From Lachnospiraceae bacterium (GTDB taxonomy: Bacteria > Bacillota > Clostridia > Oscillospirales > CAG-272), in contig JAKSPT010000002.1 of NCBI GenBank assembly GCA_024404495.1, positions 1 to 41,409 on the forward strand: a DNA stretch of 41,409 nucleotides, in the 5' to 3' direction. Shown here one piece after another: positions 18,425 through 26,100 of the stretch (the stretch's first letter is position 1; every line of letters starts with the position of its first letter). Under the pieces are notes generated by a model. It was not told where the DNA came from. It did not search any database and saw nothing but the letters and a program-made list of their open reading frames with translations. Position numbers and translations under genes: made by a program.

Positions 18425-19306
18425 ATGGCAAAACAGAAAAATACCGGTCTCGGAAGAGGGCTTGACGCTATCTTTCTTGACAACAGCGTCGAAGAAACGG
18501 GCGGCCCCCGAATGCTTCGCGTCTCCGAGATCGAACCCAATCCGGATCAGCCGAGAAAAGAATTTGACGAGGAATCCCTTGCCGAGCTCGCGCGTTCGGT
18601 CGCCGAACACGGGCTGATTCAGCCGATCGTCGTCAGAAGTGAGAACGAAAACGGGTATTATCAGATCATTGCCGGTGAACGCCGGTGGAGAGCCTCGAAA
18701 ATCGCGGGGCTTGTCGAGGTTCCCGTTATCATTATGGACGTGGACGACCGGAAAGCGAGTGAGCTCGCGCTGGTCGAGAATTTACAGCGTGAGGATCTGA
18801 ACCCGATCGACGAGGCAAGCGCCTTCGCCGCGCTGATGGAAAGCTACGGCATGACGCAGGAGGAGGTCTCCGCGAAGGTCGGAAAATCCCGTTCCGCCGT
18901 TGCCAATTCCCTTCGCCTGCTCGATCTGCCGGATCAGGTGCTCTATCTTCTGAAAACCGGCGCTCTTTCCGCGGGACACGGACGCACGCTGCTCGGACTG
19001 AAGGACCCCGCGCAGATCGTTCCCACCGCCGACCTCGTTTCCTCCCGCTCGCTGACCGTGCGTGAGACCGAGGAACTGGTGAAACGGATCAACAACCGCC
19101 GTAAAAAAGAGGAAAAACCCGCGCCGGAGCACGCCGTGGTCGATTATTACGCCGAGCTTGCCGTCCGGATGACCAAAAAACTGGGCAGCAAGGTCGCCAT
19201 CTACCCGAACGCGAAGACGAAACGGCTTGAGATCAGCTACGAGACCGACGAGGACCTCGAAGCGCTCGTAAAGAGCCTCTGCGGCGACAACATTTTTGAC
19301 GAATAA
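18425..19306 (+). CDS. parB: Chromosome partitioning protein ParB (Spo0J)
   Basis: A 293-aa CTP-dependent clamp that loads at parS and spreads. The start MAKQKNTGLGRGLDAIF is canonical. The CTPase motifs are intact: GLIQPIVVR, GERRWRASKIAGL and ENLQREDLNPIDEA. The helix-turn-helix is YGMTQEEVSAKVGKSRSAVANSLRLL (about 138-163), with the dimerising C-terminus after residue 230. The Shine-Dalgarno AAAGGA (18391-18396) is unusually distant, with a small hairpin in between. A consensus parS begins at the base after the stop codon. It carries the intact motifs that the Noc-like paralogue lacks. Confidence 0.96.
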   Translation: MAKQKNTGLGRGLDAIFLDNSVEETGGPRMLRVSEIEPNPDQPRKEFDEESLAELARSVAEHGLIQPIVVRSENENGYYQIIAGERRWRASKIAGLVEVPVIIMDVDDRKASELALVENLQREDLNPIDEASAFAALMESYGMTQEEVSAKVGKSRSAVANSLRLLDLPDQVLYLLKTGALSAGHGRTLLGLKDPAQIVPTADLVSSRSLTVRETEELVKRINNRRKKEEKPAPEHAVVDYYAELAVRMTKKLGSKVAIYPNAKTKRLEISYETDEDLEALVKSLCGDNIFDE

Positions 19307-19322
19307 TGTTTCACGTGAAACA
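19307..19322. other. parS: parS centromere site 3
   Basis: TGTTTCACGTGAAACA, a perfect consensus palindrome, starting immediately after the parB TAA and 30 bp before serS. Confidence 0.97.
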
Positions 19323-19351
19323 ATTCATAGAATACGAAGGAGTTACCACCC

Positions 19352-20626
19352 ATGCTTGATATCAAATTTCTGAGAGAAAATCCCGATATCGTCCGTCAGA
19401 ACATCAAAAACAAGTTTCAGGACAGAAAACTGCCCCTCGTTGACGAGGTGATCGCCCTCGACGAGCAGAACCGCGCCGCGCAGCGCGAGGCAGACGGCCT
19501 CCGCGCAGACCGCAACCGTTTCTCCAAGGAGATCGGCAACCTGATGCGTCAGGGCAAAAAAGAAGAAGCCGAGGAGATGAAAAAGAAGGTCACCGAGGCT
19601 GCGGACAGACTTGCGGAGCTTGAAAAGAAGGAAGAAGAGCTTTCCGAGCAGATCAAGAAGATCATGATGACCATCCCGAACATCATCGACCCCTCCGTGC
19701 CGATCGGTAAGGACGACACCGAGAACGTCGAGATCGAAAAGTTCGGCGAACCGGTCGTTCCCGATTTTGAGATTCCCTATCACACCGAGATCATGGAGCG
19801 CTTTGCCGGGATCGACCTCGACAGCGCGAGACGCGTTGCCGGCAACGGCTTCTACTATCTGGTCGGCGATATCGCCCGCCTGCACTCCTCCATCCTCTCC
19901 TACGCGCGCGATTTTATGATCGACCGCGGCTTCACCTACGTCGTTCCTCCCTTTATGATCCGCGCCGACGTCGTGACCGGCGTCATGTCCTTCGACGAGA
20001 TGTCGAATATGATGTACAAGATCGAGGGTGAGGACCTCTATCTGATCGGTACCTCCGAGCATTCGATGATCGGCCGCTTCATCGACCAGATCGTTGACGA
20101 ATCTTCCCTCCCGCTGACCCTCACCTCTTATTCTCCCTGCTTCCGCAAGGAAAAAGGTGCGCACGGCATCGAGGAAAGAGGCGTTTACCGCATCCATCAG
20201 TTTGAAAAGCAGGAAATGATCGTTCTCTGCAAGCCCGAGGAATCCAAGATGTGGTTCGACAAGCTGTGGCAGAACACCGTCGATCTCTTCCGCTCGCTCG
20301 ATATCCCGGTCCGCACGCTCGAATGCTGCTCCGGTGACCTTGCCGACCTGAAGGTCCGCTCGCTCGACGTCGAGGCGTGGTCCCCCAGACAGAAGAAGTA
20401 TTTCGAGGTCGGCTCCTGCTCGAACCTCGGCGATGCGCAGGCAAGACGCCTCCGCATCCGCGTCAGCGGCAAGGACGGCAAGTATCTGCCGCACACGCTG
20501 AACAATACCGTCGTGGCTCCGCCCCGTATGCTGATCGCCTTCCTTGAGAACAATCTCCAGGCGGACGGCTCGATCCGCATCCCCGAGGTCCTTCGCCCCT
20601 ACTTCGGCAAGGACGTTATCCGCTGA
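19352..20626 (+). CDS. serS: Seryl-tRNA synthetase
   Basis: A 424-aa class II synthetase that charges tRNA-Ser (and tRNA-Sec where present). The N-terminal coiled-coil tRNA-binding arm (about 28-105, rich in K/E) starts from MLDIKFLRENPDIVRQNIKNK. Catalytic segments are TSEHSMIGRFIDQIV, CFRKEKGAHGIEERGVYRIHQF, and the final motif NNTVVAPPRMLIAFLENN. Motifs 2 and 3 differ from the E. coli type (which has GRDTRG and GLAVGRTL) but keep the catalytic Arg residues, suggesting a distinct bacterial SerRS subtype. GAAGGAG precedes the ATG. A GC hairpin without a U tract (20635-20651) follows. Confidence 0.95.
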   Translation: MLDIKFLRENPDIVRQNIKNKFQDRKLPLVDEVIALDEQNRAAQREADGLRADRNRFSKEIGNLMRQGKKEEAEEMKKKVTEAADRLAELEKKEEELSEQIKKIMMTIPNIIDPSVPIGKDDTENVEIEKFGEPVVPDFEIPYHTEIMERFAGIDLDSARRVAGNGFYYLVGDIARLHSSILSYARDFMIDRGFTYVVPPFMIRADVVTGVMSFDEMSNMMYKIEGEDLYLIGTSEHSMIGRFIDQIVDESSLPLTLTSYSPCFRKEKGAHGIEERGVYRIHQFEKQEMIVLCKPEESKMWFDKLWQNTVDLFRSLDIPVRTLECCSGDLADLKVRSLDVEAWSPRQKKYFEVGSCSNLGDAQARRLRIRVSGKDGKYLPHTLNNTVVAPPRMLIAFLENNLQADGSIRIPEVLRPYFGKDVIR

Positions 20627-20704
20627 AACGAAAAGCCGGGTGTTTCCCGGCATAACCGCAATCCGTTGATCCCGTGATACGGAATGAACGAAGGAAAAAC
20701 GATT

Positions 20705-21184
20705 ATGAATTTTACCGAGCTTTTTACCGAAGCCGACATGACGCTCGAGCTCGTGCTGTGGTCGATGTTCTTCGGACTGATCATCGGCGCGTTCGCGATG
20801 CTTTATCAGAAAAAAGTGGGCGGCGCGGTCGTGAGGAAGCTGTTCGATGAAAAAGCGGCGCTCCCCGAGCAGGCGATGACGCTGAAGGAAATGGGTCTGG
20901 AAAAGAATTTCCTCGTCCGTTTCTCGCTCAGAAGGGGCTCCGGGCTGCGTAAGGTCGTGCTTTCGACCGAGGAAGACGCCAAAGTGACCGACGAGACGCG
21001 GTTTTATCTCCCGGAGGAGAAATATCCGCGCGCGGCGCTGCAGTACGATAACAACGGCACGTCGGTACTGACCGTGTTTTTCGCGATCGTGCTGTTTGCC
21101 GTCATGATGATCGGCATCAAAACGATCGTCCCGTATCTGACGCAGATGCTGAAGAACTTCATCGATATGGTAAGGGAAAAGTAA
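20705..21184 (+). CDS. Small membrane protein of unknown function
   Basis: A 159-aa protein I do not recognise. It has two hydrophobic helices: near the N-terminus (about 13-36, LVLWSMFFGLIIGAFAMLY) and near the C-terminus (about 121-147, VLTVFFAIVLFAVMMIGI). Between them lies a charged soluble domain of about 80 residues containing ALPEQAMTLKEMGL and FYLPEEKYPRAALQY, so both ends are anchored with a loop between. I chose ATG 20705, which follows GAAGGA by 10 nt; an in-frame ATG at 20684 has no ribosome site. It lies between serS and the MORN gene, on the same strand and closely spaced. The position suggests an envelope role, but nothing in the sequence proves it. Confidence 0.7.
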   Translation: MNFTELFTEADMTLELVLWSMFFGLIIGAFAMLYQKKVGGAVVRKLFDEKAALPEQAMTLKEMGLEKNFLVRFSLRRGSGLRKVVLSTEEDAKVTDETRFYLPEEKYPRAALQYDNNGTSVLTVFFAIVLFAVMMIGIKTIVPYLTQMLKNFIDMVREK

Positions 21185-21209
21185 GGAACAAGAAAGTGGG
21201 GTTTCTTTT

Positions 21210-22196
21210 ATGAATCAGCCGCAGAAAAATCAGAACGGCACGGCGCCCCGCCGCCCCTCATCAACGGGTACCGGAAGAACGTACACCGGCAGCCGGCAGA
21301 GCACGGCGAGCGCTTCGGGCGGCACCGGGACCCGCGCTGCGGGCACGAACGGCAGAACGTACGCCGGTTCCACGGCAAAAAAGAAGAAAAAAGCGGCGAA
21401 AAAGCACCGTTCCGGCGCACGGATCGCGGTACTGCTGCTTGCGATCGCGCTGATCCTCGTGATCCTGACGCTGATCATCCTTCACGTTGCCGGGATCCGC
21501 TACGAAAAGATCCCGCTCGGAAACGGCGAGTCGATCACCTTCTCCGGCAAAGTCAACAAGGAAGGCGACCCGATCTCGGGCACGATCTATTACGCAGGAG
21601 GCAGTAAGGCGACCATCGGCGAAAACGATACGATCACCTATTCGGACGGCACTGTTTACGAGGGCAAGCTGGTCAATATGATGCGCAACGGCAGCGGAAC
21701 GCTGAAATACGCGAACGGCGACGTCTACGAGGGCACCTTCGTCAACGATAAGCTGACCGGATCGGGCACCTTTACCTTTGCCAACGGCGATTCCTACGTC
21801 GGCGCGGTGGAGGACGGAAAGAAACAGGGCGCCGGGATCTACACCTGGGCGGACGGCTCCTCCTATAACGGAAGCTGGAAGGCTGACGTGAGAGAAGGAA
21901 AAGGCGTTTACCGCACCGCCGACGGCTACGTTTACGACGGCGATTACAAAAACGATCTCCGCGAGGGGACCGGATCGCTCACCTTCCCGAACGGCGACAC
22001 CTACGTCGGGCAGTTTACCGGCGGCGCCGTGACCGGGATCGGAACGTATTCCTGGAAGGAAAGCGGCGATACCTATACCGGCGAGATGAAAAACGGTCTG
22101 ATCTCCGGAAAAGGCAAATATACCTGGGCGAACGGCAGGACCTACGACGGGTATTTCGAGAACGGAAAGATCATTCTGACCGAAGAAAGCAAATAA
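21210..22196 (+). CDS. Membrane-anchored MORN-repeat protein
   Basis: A 328-aa protein. Residues 1-70 are a Gly/Thr/Ser-rich, low-complexity cytoplasmic tail ending in a Lys cluster (KKKKKAAKKHRSG). A single membrane helix follows (about 72-95, IAVLLLAIALILVILTLIIL). The outer part contains a short linker and about eight MORN repeats (YEGxxxxxxxxGxGxxxxxNGDxY) from about 150 to the end. The positive-inside rule places the repeats outside the cell. MORN repeats can bind lipids or act as assembly scaffolds, but no function is known for this arrangement. AGTGGGG-type SD. It is followed by a clear terminator. Confidence 0.85.
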   Translation: MNQPQKNQNGTAPRRPSSTGTGRTYTGSRQSTASASGGTGTRAAGTNGRTYAGSTAKKKKKAAKKHRSGARIAVLLLAIALILVILTLIILHVAGIRYEKIPLGNGESITFSGKVNKEGDPISGTIYYAGGSKATIGENDTITYSDGTVYEGKLVNMMRNGSGTLKYANGDVYEGTFVNDKLTGSGTFTFANGDSYVGAVEDGKKQGAGIYTWADGSSYNGSWKADVREGKGVYRTADGYVYDGDYKNDLREGTGSLTFPNGDTYVGQFTGGAVTGIGTYSWKESGDTYTGEMKNGLISGKGKYTWANGRTYDGYFENGKIILTEESK

Positions 22197-22203
22197 CGCG
22201 ACG

Positions 22204-22240
22204 AAAGCGGGCTTCTGCGTGATGCGGCAGCCCGCTTTTC
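22204..22240 (+). terminator. Terminator of the MORN gene
   Basis: A 10-bp perfect stem (aaagcgggct / agcccgcttt) with a 15-nt loop, followed by a short T run. It shows that in-frame ATG codons at 22219 and 22222 cannot be the glycosyltransferase start. Confidence 0.82.
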
Positions 22241-22287
22241 TGAAAAAGGCGCCCGGCTGCCGCTTCCGCGAAGGGGGGCGGAAGCGG

Positions 22288-23433
22288 ATGCGCAGAAACG
22301 AGGGGATCCCGGTGAAAATACTGATGCTGAACACGAAAATGTCGATCGGCGGCGCCGAGACCCATATTCTGGCGCTGTCCCGCGCGCTGAAAGCGAGGGG
22401 GCATACCGTTACCGTCGGCTCGGCGGGCGGCGTTTACGCGGATGAATTGCAAAAGGACGGGATCGGGACCGTAATCCTTCCGCTTGACGGCAGGATGAAG
22501 CTGCTCCGGGCAGTACCGGAACTGAGAAAACTGATGAAAAAGGAAAACTTCGACGTGATCCACGCGCACGGGCGGCTTCCCGCCTTTGCCGCTTCCCTTG
22601 CGCTGAAATATAACAAGTGCAATATTCCTCTTGTGACGACGGCGCATCTGAATTTCCGCACCGATCCGCTCCTCCGCAAAGTGACCGTATGGGGGGAAAG
22701 AACGCTTGCCGTCTCCCCTGCCGTGCGGGATTACCTGCTCACGGAGTACGGCATTTCCCCGGATGCTGTGGAAAACACGGTGAACGGCGTCGATACCGAC
22801 CTTTTCCGCCCCGGAAAGCCCGACGAAGCGCTTCTTTCGGCGCTCGGACTCGCGGGAAACGGTGAAAACCGCGCGATCATGGTCTCCCGGCTCGACAAAA
22901 ACGCCGACGCGGGCGTGCATACCGTGCTCGACGCGCTGCCGGAAATTCTGAAAGCACTTCCCCGCTTTGAACTGATCCTCTGCGGCGGCGGGGACGACGA
23001 GGAAGCCATCCGCGAAAAGGCATACGCGGTCAACCGCGCGGCGGGAAGAAAAGCAGTGCTCCCGATCGGACCGCGCACCGATATCCCGGCGCTTTTGAAG
23101 CTCGCCTCGGTCGGGCTGGGCGTTTCCCGCGCGGCGATGGAGGAAATGGCGTGCGGAAAGCCGGTGATCCTGATCGGACCGCAGGGATATCTCGGAATTT
23201 TCGACGAAACGAAGGAAAAAGCCGCCGCCGGGACCAATTTCTGCTGTATGAACGCGCTTCCCGAGCCGAAAACGGTCGCGGAAGAGATCGTGAAACTGTT
23301 TTCCCTCCCGCAAAGCGAGCGGGATCGGCGCGGCGCGGAAAACAGAAGGCTGATCGAACGGGAGTATTCGGTCGGACGGATGGCGGACGACGCCGAACGG
23401 CTCTACCGTTTTGTCGTGAAATCGGAGCCGTGA
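22288..23433 (+). CDS. Family 4 glycosyltransferase (GT-B fold)
   Basis: A 381-aa protein (373 aa if it starts at the GTG at 22312, which also has a GAGGGG site and gives the family-typical start KILMLNTKMSIGGAETHIL). I list ATG 22288, which follows AAGGGGGG. The N-terminal acceptor domain has GGAETHILALSRAL and FDVIHAHGRLPAFAASLA. The C-terminal nucleotide-sugar domain has VENTVNGVDTDLFRPGKPDE, FELILCGGGDDEEA and the donor-binding MEEMACGKPVILIG. The most likely role is transfer of a sugar to a lipid-linked or cell-wall glycan. Substrate is not predictable, and no glycan operon surrounds it. Confidence 0.87.
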   Translation: MRRNEGIPVKILMLNTKMSIGGAETHILALSRALKARGHTVTVGSAGGVYADELQKDGIGTVILPLDGRMKLLRAVPELRKLMKKENFDVIHAHGRLPAFAASLALKYNKCNIPLVTTAHLNFRTDPLLRKVTVWGERTLAVSPAVRDYLLTEYGISPDAVENTVNGVDTDLFRPGKPDEALLSALGLAGNGENRAIMVSRLDKNADAGVHTVLDALPEILKALPRFELILCGGGDDEEAIREKAYAVNRAAGRKAVLPIGPRTDIPALLKLASVGLGVSRAAMEEMACGKPVILIGPQGYLGIFDETKEKAAAGTNFCCMNALPEPKTVAEEIVKLFSLPQSERDRRGAENRRLIEREYSVGRMADDAERLYRFVVKSEP

Positions 23434-23498
23434 GAAGAGGCGCTTTCCCCGGTGAGACGAACCGGACGAGCCGCTTCCCTTCATTTTCGGCGAATGAA

Positions 23499-23527
23499 TT
23501 GACAAAACGGTACGACTGTGTTATAAA
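23499..23527 (+). promoter_or_regulatory. Promoter of the 810-aa lipoprotein gene, extended -10
   Basis: TTGACA (23499-23504), a 17-bp spacer, TGt plus TATAAA (23522-23527), 34 bp before the start codon. Confidence 0.85.
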
Positions 23528-23561
23528 TAAATAAGGAGAAAACGAAAAAGGACGTGAACGT

Positions 23562-25994
23562 ATGAACGCGAAAAAACTGCTGTGCTCCGCGTTGGCGCTT
23601 CTGACGCTCCTGACCGCGCTTGCCGCCTGCAAGCCGGCGACCGGGACGCCCGAGGAATCGACCGCGCCGGAAACCAAGGAGGAAGAAAAAGTGGAAAACA
23701 AGAGAAATATTGATCTCACCGACTTCACGCAGACCGGAAAAGACGCGCAGCGTTGGCTGAGCGTTCCCTATTCCCGTCTCGTCATCAATCCGTACAATTT
23801 CAACGTCGCGTCGGACGTGACCCATTCGGCATTTTCCGACCGTCCGTCGATGCCGCTGAACCTCGGCTATCTCGATCCCTACACCACGACCGGGACCGGG
23901 GTGTGGCTTGAGGATCTGCTGACCCTCTGCGCCACCGCGGAAGCGAGCGGCGAGGAGCCCGAATATCTGTTCGAGGCGGATTATTACGATACCAAAAGCT
24001 GGAAAAAAGGCGGTGCCAAGCATACCGAGCTGAAGTGCAATGACGATTCCTTCTCGGTCAAGGTCCTTTCCGGCGCGTCAGAGCCGTGGCAGTACGTCTC
24101 GATGCCGATCGACATCGACCTCTCTCTGCGTCCGACGCTGACGATCAACGTCGATTCCTGCGAGGGACAGTGGGCGCTCAAGGTCTGCGAGACCGGAAAG
24201 GTTGACGTGACGGTGATCGGGGACACCGCGAAGACCGGGACGACCTCGGTCGATCTCGCGGCGGTGCTCGGCAGGGAAGACCGCTTCAAGGGGGAAATCA
24301 AGTTCTTTGAGATCGGCTTTGACAAGACCGCGGTCGTCAGCCGCCTCGATATCATGACACTGCCCGACGTGAAGACCGACGCCTCCTCCTTTGAGACCGT
24401 ATGGACGCCCTCGTACCTCGGCTTTACCGCGGAATACGAGGACGGAACGAAGCTCGAGGGCTTCGATACCTTCGCGGACGAGGATACCGTGCTCCGGAAG
24501 GTGACGCTGAAGGAGGGAAGCATGGTTCGCGCCGCGCTGAAGCTGACCGGACGCGCCGTGAAGTCCGGAAGCACGGTCACGGTGGACTGCGGGACCTATT
24601 CCTATACCGTAAAGCCCGACCGCAGCGCGAACGTGAGGCTTTTCGGCGATCTGACGATGCTGAAATTGGGGACCGGAGCCGTTTCCGATACCGAAATGGC
24701 GCATTTCGTTGAATTTTCCTTTCCGGATATGAAGCCGGGGGACAGCGTGACCTTTGCCGTTTCGCTTCATTCCGACGCCGTGAACAAAAACGACGTCGCG
24801 AAGAAGGCGTCCGACGCGCTTTCGGCAGAAGACGCCGCCGAAAAGGCAAGGGCAAAATGGGCGGATTATTATATCGCTTTCCTGAACAAGATCCCGCTTC
24901 CGTCGAGTTACAAAATCGAGCTGGTCAGCGCGCAGGGCGTTTCCAAGAAAAAAATGGAGCAGATGTACCACATCGCGTGGATCTTCCTCGCGCAGAACAT
25001 TCTGCCCGAAAATCCCGAGATCGACTACGATTATCCGCAGATCTGCTGCGGAAAACCCGGAATGTGGGCTTACGGCGATCCGAAATCGGCGTATTCCGCG
25101 TCGTGGGAGAGCTTCTTCGGCATTCAGCTCCTCGGCTACGTCGACCCCGACACCGCGTGGAGCGCGCTTGAGGGTCTGATCTCGCTGGTCGACGAGGACG
25201 GTATGCTCGGCGGGGAATCGCTTCCTTCCGAAAAGGCGCATTCCGCGTGGCTGCTCTACGATCTGACCGGGAACAAGGACCGCCTCGCCGGGATGTACGA
25301 CGGCATCGGCAGATACCTTGACTGGCGCATCGAGAACCCGCGCTGGATCTTCCAGAGCAACAACGACGTGAATTCCGCCGACGCGGACTTCGTGGTCTCG
25401 GCGCTCGTTGATATCGAATACATGGTGAAGATCGCAGAGGCGCTCGGAAAGACCGAGGACGCCGCCGCGTGGAACAAAAAACACGCCGATTTCCTCGAAA
25501 TGTATTACAAATGGTGCTTTGACGGCGGAAAAACCTATCAGTACTGCAACAAAAAGACCTTCGCCCGCACGCCCGGCAACACGATCTGGATCACGAAGGG
25601 GCTTCTGATCGACGGCATCGACGCGGAGCACTCGAAGATCCTCTTCGACCGGTTCTACAACGAATACAATATGGATAAGCCGCTCGCCGGCTTCGTGACC
25701 GTCAAGCATCCGGAGGAGGCTTCGACGATCCTCGGTCTTGCCAAGTACGGCAAGAAGTCGATCGCGTACAGCCTCGCCGAGATCTACGCCCGCGACGTCT
25801 GCCGCGTCGGCATCCTCTCCGAGAACTACGACGTTTCCGGCTCCAAGCCGGTCGGCACCGGCGTCCGTCCCGCGATGTTCGGCTGCGCGACGATGATCGA
25901 CTGCGTGCTTCTGATGAACGGGTATTCCTATCAGACCCACTCGACGGTCGACCTCGGCAGAAACACGGAAGGGAAGAGCGTAACGTTCGACTGA
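23562..25994 (+). CDS. Lipoprotein with C-terminal six-hairpin glycosidase-like domain
   Basis: An 810-aa secreted lipoprotein. Residues 1-22 are a signal peptide with lipobox LAAC (Cys23), followed by a Pro/Thr/Glu-rich linker. Residues about 45-400 look like beta-rich modules. The C-terminal about 390 residues resemble an (alpha/alpha)6 toroid of the GH63/GH15-like type: EQMYHIAWIFLAQNI-like opening, WESFFGIQLLGYVDPDTAWSAL, HSAWLLYDLTGNKDRLAGMY, and paired helices through KRFYNEYNMDK-like sequence. Such domains hydrolyse alpha-glucosidic or mannosidic bonds or bind glycans. I cannot assign catalytic acids with confidence, so the substrate is open. It has its own promoter and a terminator-like hairpin after it. 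Confidence 0.72.
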   Translation: MNAKKLLCSALALLTLLTALAACKPATGTPEESTAPETKEEEKVENKRNIDLTDFTQTGKDAQRWLSVPYSRLVINPYNFNVASDVTHSAFSDRPSMPLNLGYLDPYTTTGTGVWLEDLLTLCATAEASGEEPEYLFEADYYDTKSWKKGGAKHTELKCNDDSFSVKVLSGASEPWQYVSMPIDIDLSLRPTLTINVDSCEGQWALKVCETGKVDVTVIGDTAKTGTTSVDLAAVLGREDRFKGEIKFFEIGFDKTAVVSRLDIMTLPDVKTDASSFETVWTPSYLGFTAEYEDGTKLEGFDTFADEDTVLRKVTLKEGSMVRAALKLTGRAVKSGSTVTVDCGTYSYTVKPDRSANVRLFGDLTMLKLGTGAVSDTEMAHFVEFSFPDMKPGDSVTFAVSLHSDAVNKNDVAKKASDALSAEDAAEKARAKWADYYIAFLNKIPLPSSYKIELVSAQGVSKKKMEQMYHIAWIFLAQNILPENPEIDYDYPQICCGKPGMWAYGDPKSAYSASWESFFGIQLLGYVDPDTAWSALEGLISLVDEDGMLGGESLPSEKAHSAWLLYDLTGNKDRLAGMYDGIGRYLDWRIENPRWIFQSNNDVNSADADFVVSALVDIEYMVKIAEALGKTEDAAAWNKKHADFLEMYYKWCFDGGKTYQYCNKKTFARTPGNTIWITKGLLIDGIDAEHSKILFDRFYNEYNMDKPLAGFVTVKHPEEASTILGLAKYGKKSIAYSLAEIYARDVCRVGILSENYDVSGSKPVGTGVRPAMFGCATMIDCVLLMNGYSYQTHSTVDLGRNTEGKSVTFD

Positions 25995-26002
25995 TCCGAA
26001 AA

Positions 26003-26050
26003 CGGAAAAAGCCTTCCGGTATTCATAAAGTGCCGGAAGGACATTTTCCG
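26003..26050 (+). terminator. Probable terminator after the 810-aa lipoprotein gene
   Basis: Nested inverted repeat: cggaaaa / ttttccg outside and ccttccgg / ccggaagg inside (26012-26019, 26033-26040). The U tract is interrupted, so strength is uncertain. Confidence 0.6.
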
Positions 26051-26100
26051 TAAACGCTGTTTTTCCGCGCGATTTCAAAAAAGAAAGTACAGGTGACAAT

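Noticed and set aside
20635..20651. GC hairpin after serS as a terminator
   Set aside because: There is no U tract on the plus strand; it is noted only in the serS entry.
22219..22287. An upstream start for the glycosyltransferase
   Set aside because: The ATG lies within the hairpin of the preceding terminator and the added residues match nothing in the family.
22766..22775. An exact TTTTCCACAG (minus strand) inside the glycosyltransferase gene
   Set aside because: A single copy in coding DNA, best explained by chance; not counted as an origin site.
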